Positions 6,601-12,307 of a stretch of 12,307 bases of DNA are shown piece by piece. The translations under genes and the position numbers were made by a program. Origin of the DNA: Bacteroidetes bacterium GWA2_31_9b (GTDB lineage: Bacteria; Bacteroidota; Bacteroidia; Bacteroidales; UBA12077); contig MENE01000159.1 of NCBI GenBank assembly GCA_001769005.1, forward strand, positions 2,241 through 14,547. The letters are read 5' to 3'. The notes below the pieces were generated by a model, which was not told the DNA's origin, ran no database searches, and saw nothing but the letters and a program-made list of their open reading frames with translations. The first letter of the stretch is position 1. Each line of letters opens with the position of its first letter.

Positions 6601-7953
6601 TGGTTGGAAAGCCTGAATACCTAATCTGTGCAAAGTTGGAGCACGGTTAAGCATTACTGGATGTCCTCTTAAAACATTTTCAAGAATATCCCAAACAACA
6701 GGGTCTTTTCTATCAACAATTTTCTTAGCTGATTTTACTGTTTTAACAATACCTCTTTCGATAAGTTTTCTTATAATAAAAGGTTTGTATAATTCAGCTG
6801 CCATATCTTTTGGTAAACCGCACTCATGTAAACGTAATTCTGGTCCAACAACAATTACCGAACGTGCTGAATAATCGACACGTTTACCAAGTAAGTTTTG
6901 ACGGAATCGTCCTTGTTTACCTTTTAAGCTATCGCTTAATGATTTAAGAGCTCTGTTTGAATCTGTTTTAACTGCATTTGATTTTCTTGAGTTATCGAAT
7001 AATGAATCGACAGCTTCCTGAAGCATACGTTTTTCGTTACGTAAAATTACTTCCGGAGCTTTGATTTCGATTAATCGTTTCAAACGGTTATTTCTGATAA
7101 TAACACGTCTGTATAAATCATTTAAATCTGATGTAGCAAAACGACCACCATCTAGAGGAACTAAAGGTCGTAATTCGGGTGGAATTACTGGAACTACTTT
7201 AACAACCATCCATTCAGGACGATTGATTCCTTTTGATGCACGGAAAGCTTCAACAACATTTAAACGTTTTAAAGCTTCGTTTTTACGTTGCTGTGATGTT
7301 TCTGTATTTGCTTTGTGTCGTAATGAATATGATAATTCGTCCAAATCAAGACGTCCAAGGAGTTTATAAAGAGCCTCAGCTCCCATATCTGCCATGAATT
7401 TGTTTGGATCGGTATCATCTAAATATTGGTTTTCTTTTGGTAAAGTTTCCAAAATATCAAGATATTCCTCTTCTGTAAGGAAATCAAGATAATTAATTCC
7501 ATCGGAAGCTTTAATACCTGGATTAATAACTACGTAACGTTCGTAATATATAATTGAATCCAATTTCTTTGTTGGCAAACCTAACAAATAACCAATCTTG
7601 TTTGGAAGTGATTTAAAGTACCAAATGTGAGCCACAGGCACCACAAGAGAAATATGTCCCATTCTTTCACGACGAACCTTTTTCTCAGTAACTTCAACAC
7701 CACAACGATCGCAAACAATACCTTTGTATCTGATTCGTTTGTATTTTCCGCAATGACATTCGTAGTCTTTTACCGGACCAAAAATTCGTTCGCAGAATAA
7801 TCCATCACGTTCAGGTTTGTAGGTTCTGTAATTTATTGTCTCTGGTTTTAAAACTTCTCCGCTTGAACGTTCGAGAACTTCTTCGGGAGATGCTAAACCA
7901 ATAGAGATTTTTGTAAAATTAGTCTTTACCTTATTATCTCTTCTGAATGACAT
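3697..7953 (-). CDS. rpoC: DNA-directed RNA polymerase beta' subunit
   Basis: An intact 1418-residue catalytic subunit that forms the polymerase core with alpha, beta and omega. The N-terminal zinc site is C66, C68, C81, C84. The clamp and lid region includes KGKQGRFRQNLLGKRVDYS (about 344-362). The absolutely conserved NADFDGDQ (470-477) supplies D472, D474 and D476 for the catalytic Mg2+. The bridge helix covers about 770-803 (THGARKGLADTALKT). The second zinc site is C814, C888, C895, C898. The trigger loop (EPGTQLTLRTFHVGG, 925-939) keeps R933 and H936 but has Leu where E. coli has M932. A long insertion of sandwich-barrel type, similar to the E. coli SI3, follows at about 943-1122 before DITGGLPRVTELFEARNP (1124-1141). 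The PQKSGNSGSEII segment (744-755) is a few residues longer than in E. coli. The C-terminal omega-binding region (SFMSAASFQETTKVLNEAA) is intact. The start ATG at 7953 gives the expected MSFRRDNK N-terminus; no Shine-Dalgarno is visible. Confidence 0.98.
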   Translation of the reverse strand: MSFRRDNKVKTNFTKISIGLASPEEVLERSSGEVLKPETINYRTYKPERDGLFCERIFGPVKDYECHCGKYKRIRYKGIVCDRCGVEVTEKKVRRERMGHISLVVPVAHIWYFKSLPNKIGYLLGLPTKKLDSIIYYERYVVINPGIKASDGINYLDFLTEEEYLDILETLPKENQYLDDTDPNKFMADMGAEALYKLLGRLDLDELSYSLRHKANTETSQQRKNEALKRLNVVEAFRASKGINRPEWMVVKVVPVIPPELRPLVPLDGGRFATSDLNDLYRRVIIRNNRLKRLIEIKAPEVILRNEKRMLQEAVDSLFDNSRKSNAVKTDSNRALKSLSDSLKGKQGRFRQNLLGKRVDYSARSVIVVGPELRLHECGLPKDMAAELYKPFIIRKLIERGIVKTVKSAKKIVDRKDPVVWDILENVLRGHPVMLNRAPTLHRLGIQAFQPKLIEGKAIQLHPLVCTAFNADFDGDQMAVHLPLGNAAVLEAQMLMLASHNILNPANGAPITVPSQDMVLGLYYITKLRPGCKGEGLSFYSPQEVIIAYNEGAVALHANIKVKVEDMVDDKPVRRMIETTVGRVLFNQTVPPNVGYINELLTKKSLREIISNVLKKTGTDLTARFLDDIKDLGYKMAFKGGLSFNLDDVIIPKEKDELVADGYKQVEEVLSNYNMGFITNNERYNQIIDIWTHINARLTQTLMKKLSTDNQGFNSVYMMLDSGARGSKEQIRQLSGMRGLMAKPQKSGNSGSEIIENPILSNFKEGLSVLEYFISTHGARKGLADTALKTADAGYLTRRLVDVSQDVIINEEDCGTLRGLVATAIKKNEEVVETLYERILGRTTVHNVYHPLTGKSLVGSGEEITEEIALHISNSPIEQVEIRSVLTCESKNGVCAKCYGRNLSTGKMVQRGEAVGVIAAQSIGEPGTQLTLRTFHVGGTASNIAADSSVIAKYDGLVEIDELRTVEKVEDSGKVNIVIGRLAEMRIVDKNTGIVLSTHNIPYGSKLYVKNGGDVKKDTLICEWDPYNAVIVSEGNGKLQFDSVIEGVTFKEESDEQTGFREKVIIESRDKKKNPGLTLVGKNGEEIKVYNLPVGAHMNIEDGQVVKAGEIIAKIPRAVGKSGDITGGLPRVTELFEARNPSNPAVVSEIDGEVNFGKIKRGNREIVVTSKAGEVKRYLVPLSKQILVQENDYVKAGIPLSDGAITPSDILAIKGPTKVQEYIVDEVQEVYRLQGVKINDKHFEVIVRQMMRKVEIEDPGDTKFLERQVVDKWEFMDENDWIYDKKVIIEPGESQIFKAGQIVTARKLRDENSMLKRKDLKLVEARDAVPATSSQVLQGITRAALQTKSFMSAASFQETTKVLNEAAIHGKIDYLEGLKENVIVGHKIPAGTGLREYEKIIVGSMEEYENLVSSKKRD

Positions 7954-7978
7954 ATAATGAGTATTAAATGTAATAATT

Positions 7979-8016
7979 AAAAAAAAGTAAAAGAATGCCG
8001 GACTTATCCAGCATTC
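7979..8016 (-). terminator. Hairpin plus U-tract between rpoB and rpoC (attenuator-like)
   Basis: On the minus strand, GAATGCTGG (8016-8008) pairs with CCGGCATTC (8001-7993). This is a 9-bp stem with one U-G wobble and a 6-nt loop. It is followed by TTTTAC and then eight T (7992-7979). It starts 14 nt after the rpoB stop and ends about 40 nt before the rpoC ATG. It has the form of an intrinsic terminator, but rpoC has no evident promoter of its own in the remaining space, so partial termination (attenuation) or an RNA-processing role is more likely than a full stop. Confidence 0.72.
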
Positions 8017-8030
8017 AGCTTTATAGAAAT

Positions 8031-11000
8031 TTAGTCGAGATTAACGCTTAATCCTAACCCCCTTAATTCGTGTAATAATACATTCAACGATTCAGGGATT
8101 CCAGGTTGTGGCATAGGCTCTCCTTTAACTATGGCTTCATAAGCACGAGCTCTTCCGTTCACGTCATCAGATTTCACAGTAAGTATTTCCTGTAAAATAT
8201 TTGATGCTCCGAAAGCTTCAAGTGCCCATACCTCCATCTCACCAAAACGCTGACCTCCAAATTGAGCTTTACCTCCAAGTGGTTGTTGAGTAATTAATGA
8301 GTATGGTCCAATAGAACGAGCATGCATCTTATCTTCAACCATGTGGCCTAATTTTAACATATAAATTAATCCAACAGTTGCCGATTGATCAAATTTTTCT
8401 CCTGTTCCACCATCGTATAGTTGAGTTTTTCCAAATGCAGGTAAACCAGCTTTTGTAGTATATTCAGTAATCTGATCAAGAGTTGCACCATCAAAAATTG
8501 GTGTTGCAAATTTAACTCCTAATTTTTTTCCTGCCCATGCTAAAACAGATTCATAAATCTGACCAAGGTTCATACGAGAAGGCACACCAAGTGGATTTAA
8601 AACTATATCAACAGGAGTACCATCTTCTAAGAAAGGCATATCTTCAACACGTACAATTCGGGCTACAATTCCTTTATTTCCATGTCTACCTGCCATTTTA
8701 TCTCCTACAGTTACTTTTCTCTTTTTAGCAATATATACTTTTGCCATTTGGATAATACCTGTTGGAAGCTCATCTCCTATCGTAATATTGTATTTTTTAC
8801 GTTTAATTTGAGCATCAAGAGTTTTATACTTAATTATATAATTATGTATCAAACTTCTGATAATGTCATTCTTATCTTTGTCTGTTGTCCATTTATAAGG
8901 ATTCACATTCATAAAATCAATCTCTTGAATAATTTTAGTTGTGAATTTTATTCCTTTTGCTACCACATCGGCATTGTAATAATCTTTTACACCTTGAGAT
9001 GTTTTTCCATTTACAAGAATAAATAACTTATCAACCAGTTTATTAGTTAATTGTTCAACTTTAAGATCAAATTCTTTTTCTACTGCATCAAGTTCTCCTT
9101 TATCAGAATTTTTAGATTTTTTATCTTTTATTGCTCTTGAAAATAATTTTTTATCGATAACAACACCAGTTAATGATGGAGAAGCTTTTAATGATGCATC
9201 TTTAACATCACCAGCTTTATCACCAAAAATAGCACGTAAAAGTTTTTCTTCTGGTGATGGGTCAGATTCTCCTTTTGGAGTAATCTTACCAATAAGAATA
9301 TCACCTGGTTTTACGTGTGCTCCGATTCGAATTAAACCATTCTCATCAAGATCTTTAGTTGCTTCTTCACTAACATTAGGAATATCAGCAGTTAATTCTT
9401 CAAGACCTCTTTTGGTATCACGAACTTCAAGAACATATTCATCAATGTGAATTGATGTGAAAACATCATTTTTAACAACATTTTCAGAAATTACAATAGC
9501 ATCCTCAAAGTTATACCCTTTCCAAGGCATAAATGCAACTTTAAGATTTCGTCCTAAAGCTAACTCGCCATTATCTGTACCATATCCATCGGTCATTACC
9601 TGACCTTTAATAACTTTTTGTCCTTTACGAACAATAGGTTTTAAATTAATACACGTATTTTGGTTTGTTTTTGAGAATTTAAGTAATTTATATCGAACTG
9701 TATCATCATCGAAACTAACAAAACGTTCTTCTTCAGTTCTTTCGTAACGAATAATAATTTCTTCAGCATCAACATATTCAACAACACCAGTTCCTTCAGC
9801 TACAATTTGTACACGAGCATCACTAACTACGTATTCTTCCAAGCCAGTACCAACAATTGGTGCCTCAGGCACTAATAAAGGAACAGCTTGACGCATCATG
9901 TTTGAGCCCATAAGTGCACGGTTTGCATCATCATGCTCTAAAAATGGAATAAGCGATGCTGCAATTGATGCAATTTGGTTTGGAGCAACATCCATTAACT
10001 TAACATCTTCTGGAAGTGCAAGTGGATAATCTGCCTCAAATCGTGATTTTATTCTTGGATCCTGGAATTTACCATTATTATCAATATGTGCATTTGCCTG
10101 TGCAATTGTTACACCTTCTTCTTCTTCAGCACTTAAGAAAATAATGCCTTCGTTACTTAAATCTACTTTACCTTCAGTAACTTTTCTGTAAGGAGTTTCA
10201 ATAAATCCTAGTTCATTGATTTTAGCGTAAACGCATAAAGATGAAATAAGACCAATATTTGGGCCTTCTGGTGTTTCAATTGGACATAATCTTCCGTAGT
10301 GAGTATAGTGAACGTCACGTACTTCGAAACCAGCTCTTTCTCTGGATAACCCACCAGGACCTAATGCTGACATACGACGTTTATGTGTCATTTCACCAAG
10401 AGGATTGGTTTGATCCATAAATTGAGACAACTGGTTTGTTCCAAAGAATGAATTAATTACAGAAGATAATGTTTTTGAGTTAATTAAATCAATAGGAGTA
10501 AATACTTCGTTATCTCGAACATTCATTCTTTCACGAATTGTACGAGCCATACGGGCTAAACCAACTCCAAACTGATTTGATAATTGTTCACCAACTGTAC
10601 GAACCCTACGATTACTTAAGTGGTCAATATCATCAACATCTGTTTTTGAATTAATTAATTCAATAAGGTATTTTATGATTTGAATAATATCTTCATTGGT
10701 AAGAATCTTAGTTTCCAATGGAGTTTGTGTTTTGAGTTTTTTGTTCAACCTAAAACGTCCAACATCACCAAGATCATATCTTTTATCAGAGAAGAAAAGT
10801 TTATCAATTACATCACGAGCAGTAGCCTCATCTGGTGGTTCAGAATTTCGAAGTTGTCTGTAAATATGCAAAACAGCTTCTTTTTCTGAATTACAAGGGT
10901 CTTTTTGTAATGTATTATAAATGATTGCAAAATCAGTTATACTTTGATCTTCTTTATGAACTAAAATAGTTTTAGTACCAGAATCGACAATCTGATCAAC

Positions 11001-11843
11001 ATGATCATTTTCAATAACTGTTTCTCTGTCAATAATAACTTCGTTACGTTCAATAGTAACAACCTCGCCGGTATCCTCATCAACAAAATCTTCAACCCAA
11101 GATTTTAATACTCTTGCAGCAAGTTTTCTTCCTACATATTTCTTTAATCCTGATTTTGAAACTTTTACTTCATCAGCAAGGTTAAAAATTTCTAAAATTT
11201 CTTTATCACTCTCGTAACCAATAGCTCTTAAAAGAGTGGTTACAGGCAATTTCTTTTTACGATCGATATATGCATACATCACATTATTGATGTCAGTAGC
11301 AAATTCGATCCATGATCCACGGAATGGAATAATACGTGCAGAGTAAAGTTTTGTACCATTAGCATGTAAGCTTTGGCCAAAAAATACACCGGGTGAACGA
11401 TGTAACTGTGAAACAATAACACGTTCAGCACCATTAATAACAAAAGTACCTCTTTCCGTCATATAAGGAACGGTTCCAAGATATACATCCTGAATAACTG
11501 TATCGAAATCCTCATGTTCAGGATCTGTACAATACAATTTAAGTTTCGCTTTAAGAGGAACACTAAAAGTTAATCCACGTTCAATACATTCTTCAATAGA
11601 ATATCTTGGAGGATCTATATAATAATCTAAAAATTCAAGAACAAAATTATTCCTGGTATCAGTAATAGGAAAATTATCGCTAAAGACCTGAAAGAGTCCT
11701 TCTTTTTTCCTATCTTCAGGAGTAGAATTAAGCTGAAAAAATTCCTTGAAAGATTTTAATTGAACCTCAAGAAAATCTGGATATTCCAGCTGATTTTTAG
11801 TTGACGCGAAACTAATTCGTTTATTGGTAATTTTTGAAGACAT
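8031..11843 (-). CDS. rpoB: DNA-directed RNA polymerase beta subunit
   Basis: An intact 1270-residue beta subunit, somewhat shorter than the 1342 residues of E. coli. The rifampicin-pocket region at about 466-497 (FFGTNQLSQFMDQTNPLGEM, then THKRRMSALGPGG) keeps D477, H487 and S492, equivalent to E. coli D516, H526 and S531. This predicts a normal rifampicin-sensitive pocket, although G483 and T479 differ from E. coli S522 and N518. The nucleotide-entry residues NFED (778-781) and the active-site lysines K1049 (GDKM) and K1057 (GNKG) are present. The region after IFGDKAGDVKDASL (about 900-1022) carries a lysine-rich, probably coiled-coil insertion at the position of the E. coli SI2 (beta-i9) insert. 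The C-terminus (GGKAQFGGQRFGEMEVWALEA at 1190-1210) is the conserved clamp-anchoring block. It lies 77 bp from rpoC and 103 bp from rplL, in one operon. The ATG at 11843 gives the usual short N-terminus. No Shine-Dalgarno is visible. Confidence 0.98.
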   Translation of the reverse strand: MSSKITNKRISFASTKNQLEYPDFLEVQLKSFKEFFQLNSTPEDRKKEGLFQVFSDNFPITDTRNNFVLEFLDYYIDPPRYSIEECIERGLTFSVPLKAKLKLYCTDPEHEDFDTVIQDVYLGTVPYMTERGTFVINGAERVIVSQLHRSPGVFFGQSLHANGTKLYSARIIPFRGSWIEFATDINNVMYAYIDRKKKLPVTTLLRAIGYESDKEILEIFNLADEVKVSKSGLKKYVGRKLAARVLKSWVEDFVDEDTGEVVTIERNEVIIDRETVIENDHVDQIVDSGTKTILVHKEDQSITDFAIIYNTLQKDPCNSEKEAVLHIYRQLRNSEPPDEATARDVIDKLFFSDKRYDLGDVGRFRLNKKLKTQTPLETKILTNEDIIQIIKYLIELINSKTDVDDIDHLSNRRVRTVGEQLSNQFGVGLARMARTIRERMNVRDNEVFTPIDLINSKTLSSVINSFFGTNQLSQFMDQTNPLGEMTHKRRMSALGPGGLSRERAGFEVRDVHYTHYGRLCPIETPEGPNIGLISSLCVYAKINELGFIETPYRKVTEGKVDLSNEGIIFLSAEEEEGVTIAQANAHIDNNGKFQDPRIKSRFEADYPLALPEDVKLMDVAPNQIASIAASLIPFLEHDDANRALMGSNMMRQAVPLLVPEAPIVGTGLEEYVVSDARVQIVAEGTGVVEYVDAEEIIIRYERTEEERFVSFDDDTVRYKLLKFSKTNQNTCINLKPIVRKGQKVIKGQVMTDGYGTDNGELALGRNLKVAFMPWKGYNFEDAIVISENVVKNDVFTSIHIDEYVLEVRDTKRGLEELTADIPNVSEEATKDLDENGLIRIGAHVKPGDILIGKITPKGESDPSPEEKLLRAIFGDKAGDVKDASLKASPSLTGVVIDKKLFSRAIKDKKSKNSDKGELDAVEKEFDLKVEQLTNKLVDKLFILVNGKTSQGVKDYYNADVVAKGIKFTTKIIQEIDFMNVNPYKWTTDKDKNDIIRSLIHNYIIKYKTLDAQIKRKKYNITIGDELPTGIIQMAKVYIAKKRKVTVGDKMAGRHGNKGIVARIVRVEDMPFLEDGTPVDIVLNPLGVPSRMNLGQIYESVLAWAGKKLGVKFATPIFDGATLDQITEYTTKAGLPAFGKTQLYDGGTGEKFDQSATVGLIYMLKLGHMVEDKMHARSIGPYSLITQQPLGGKAQFGGQRFGEMEVWALEAFGASNILQEILTVKSDDVNGRARAYEAIVKGEPMPQPGIPESLNVLLHELRGLGLSVNLD

Positions 11844-11871
11844 TTACGTAATGAATTAATTGAACTCAAAC

Positions 11872-11920
11872 AAAAAAAATAATAAAAAGGCTTAGAATCC
11901 TACAAAAAGGACTCTAAACC
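11872..11920 (-). terminator. Hairpin plus U-rich tract between rplL and rpoB (attenuator)
   Basis: On the minus strand, GGTTTAGAGTCC (11920-11909) pairs with GGATTCTAAGCC (11900-11889). The stem has 12 bp including two G-U wobbles, and the loop is 8 nt (TTTTTGTA). The U-rich tract TTTTTATTATTTTTTTTG follows (11888-11871). It lies 26 nt after the rplL stop and about 45 nt before the rpoB ATG. A partial terminator at the rplL-rpoB junction is well known in E. coli, where it sets the excess of L7/L12 over beta; this structure could do the same. Only the fold and position are seen here. Confidence 0.8.
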
Positions 11921-11946
11921 CTGAAAGTTAGTATGTTAGGTTTACC

Positions 11947-12307
11947 CTATTTAAGTTCAACTTCTGCTCCTGCTTCTTCTAATTGTTGTTTAAGTGATTC
12001 AGCTTCTTGTTTAGAGATACCTTCTTTAACAGCTTTAGGAGCTGCATCAACTAATTCTTTAGCTTCTTTAAGACCTAAACCAGTTAAATCTTTAACTAAT
12101 TTAACAATTTGTAATTTAGCACCTCCTGGAGCTTTTAATATCACATCAAATTGTGTTTTTTCAGCAACTACTGCATCACCTGCTGCAGGACCTGCTACAG
12201 CAACTGCTGCTGCTGCTGGTTCAATTCCATATTCGTCTTTTAATATGTTTGCTAATTCATTTACTTCTTTTACAGTTAAGTTAACCAACTGTTCTGCAAA
12301 CGCTTTT
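11947..12307 (-). CDS. rplL: Large ribosomal subunit protein bL12 (L7/L12), missing its first few residues
   Basis: The frame is open to the right edge and reads KAFAEQLVNLTVKEVNELA from the edge inwards, matching the usual N-terminus of bL12. The start codon lies just outside the window, probably four or so codons away; an internal TTG at 12288 is Leu in this family, not a start. In order come the N-terminal dimerisation helices, an Ala/Gly/Pro-rich flexible hinge (PAAAAVAVAGPAAGDAV), and the C-terminal factor-binding domain (KTQFDVILKAPGGAKLQIVK, then LGLKEAKELVD). The protein forms the multimeric stalk of the 50S subunit that recruits elongation factors and triggers their GTPase activity. 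About 119 residues are visible of an expected 123-126. It precedes rpoB, as in the classical ribosomal-polymerase operon; rplJ would be expected outside the window. Confidence 0.96.
   Translation of the reverse strand, partial: KAFAEQLVNLTVKEVNELANILKDEYGIEPAAAAVAVAGPAAGDAVVAEKTQFDVILKAPGGAKLQIVKLVKDLTGLGLKEAKELVDAAPKAVKEGISKQEAESLKQQLEEAGAEVELK

Noticed and set aside
4051..10889. Plus-strand ORFs of 61-114 codons inside rpoC and rpoB (at 4051, 4985, 7061, 8537, 8682 and 10680)
   Set aside because: They are antisense to highly conserved coding sequence, their translations are low-complexity or Phe/Ser/Tyr-rich, and no promoter or family resemblance is seen.
11927..11939. Two GTTAG words near the rplL stop, resembling the palindrome array at 2050-2090
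   Set aside because: They are a short direct repeat without the TAACA-N3-TGTTA symmetry; chance similarity in AT-rich DNA is sufficient.
12288..12307. A start of rplL at the TTG codon at 12288
   Set aside because: The frame stays open to the window edge and the upstream codons read KAFAEQL, the normal bL12 N-terminus. The TTG is an internal Leu.
1..12307. CRISPR array, tRNA or rRNA genes, insertion sequences, or a multi-gene defence island
   Set aside because: No regularly spaced long repeats, no tRNA-like fold, no transposase or integrase and no cluster of defence genes were seen. The ATPase stands alone between housekeeping and transporter genes.

Overview
This AT-rich 12.3-kb window comes from a member of the Bacteroidota, most likely a free-living or anaerobic lineage near the Bacteroidales. 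The evidence is the style of the RpoB, RpoC, L7/L12 and ETF-beta proteins, the rplL-rpoB-rpoC-DUF3467 gene order, the absence of Shine-Dalgarno sequences before start codons, and promoter-like sequences of the Bacteroidota type (TTTG, about 19-21 bp, TAnnTTTG). The assignment rests on recognition of protein families, not on a database search.

Layout. Positions 1-371 (minus) hold the N-terminal half of an electron transfer flavoprotein beta subunit (etfB) that runs off the left edge. An AT-rich gap of 350 bp (372-721) separates it from a divergent gene and contains a good candidate etfB promoter. Positions 722-1981 (plus) encode a non-canonical Nramp-family membrane transporter in which the metal-binding DPGN motif of TM1 reads GVSH. 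Positions 2123-3268 (plus) encode a P-loop ATPase with a C-terminal winged-helix-like region. Three tandem 13-bp palindromes (TAACA-N3-TGTTA, 14-bp period) lie just upstream and overlap a near-perfect Bacteroidota promoter.

The rest of the window (3301-12307, minus) is the RNA polymerase transcription unit. Transcription runs from rplL (partial; its start is beyond the right edge) through rpoB and rpoC to a small DUF3467 protein, and ends at a strong hairpin-plus-U-tract terminator at 3301-3334. The rplL-rpoB and rpoB-rpoC junctions each carry a similar hairpin followed by a U-rich tract, which suggests attenuation or RNA processing inside the operon.

The core genes look intact and ordinary: all RpoB/RpoC catalytic and zinc-binding residues are visible. 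The most interesting part is the small accessory segment between etfB and the polymerase operon. The promoter-embedded palindrome array of the ATPase gene suggests tight, possibly autogenous control, and the transporter probably differs in substrate or mechanism from classical Mn/Fe Nramps. I did not find a mobile element, CRISPR array, RNA gene or multi-gene defence system here.
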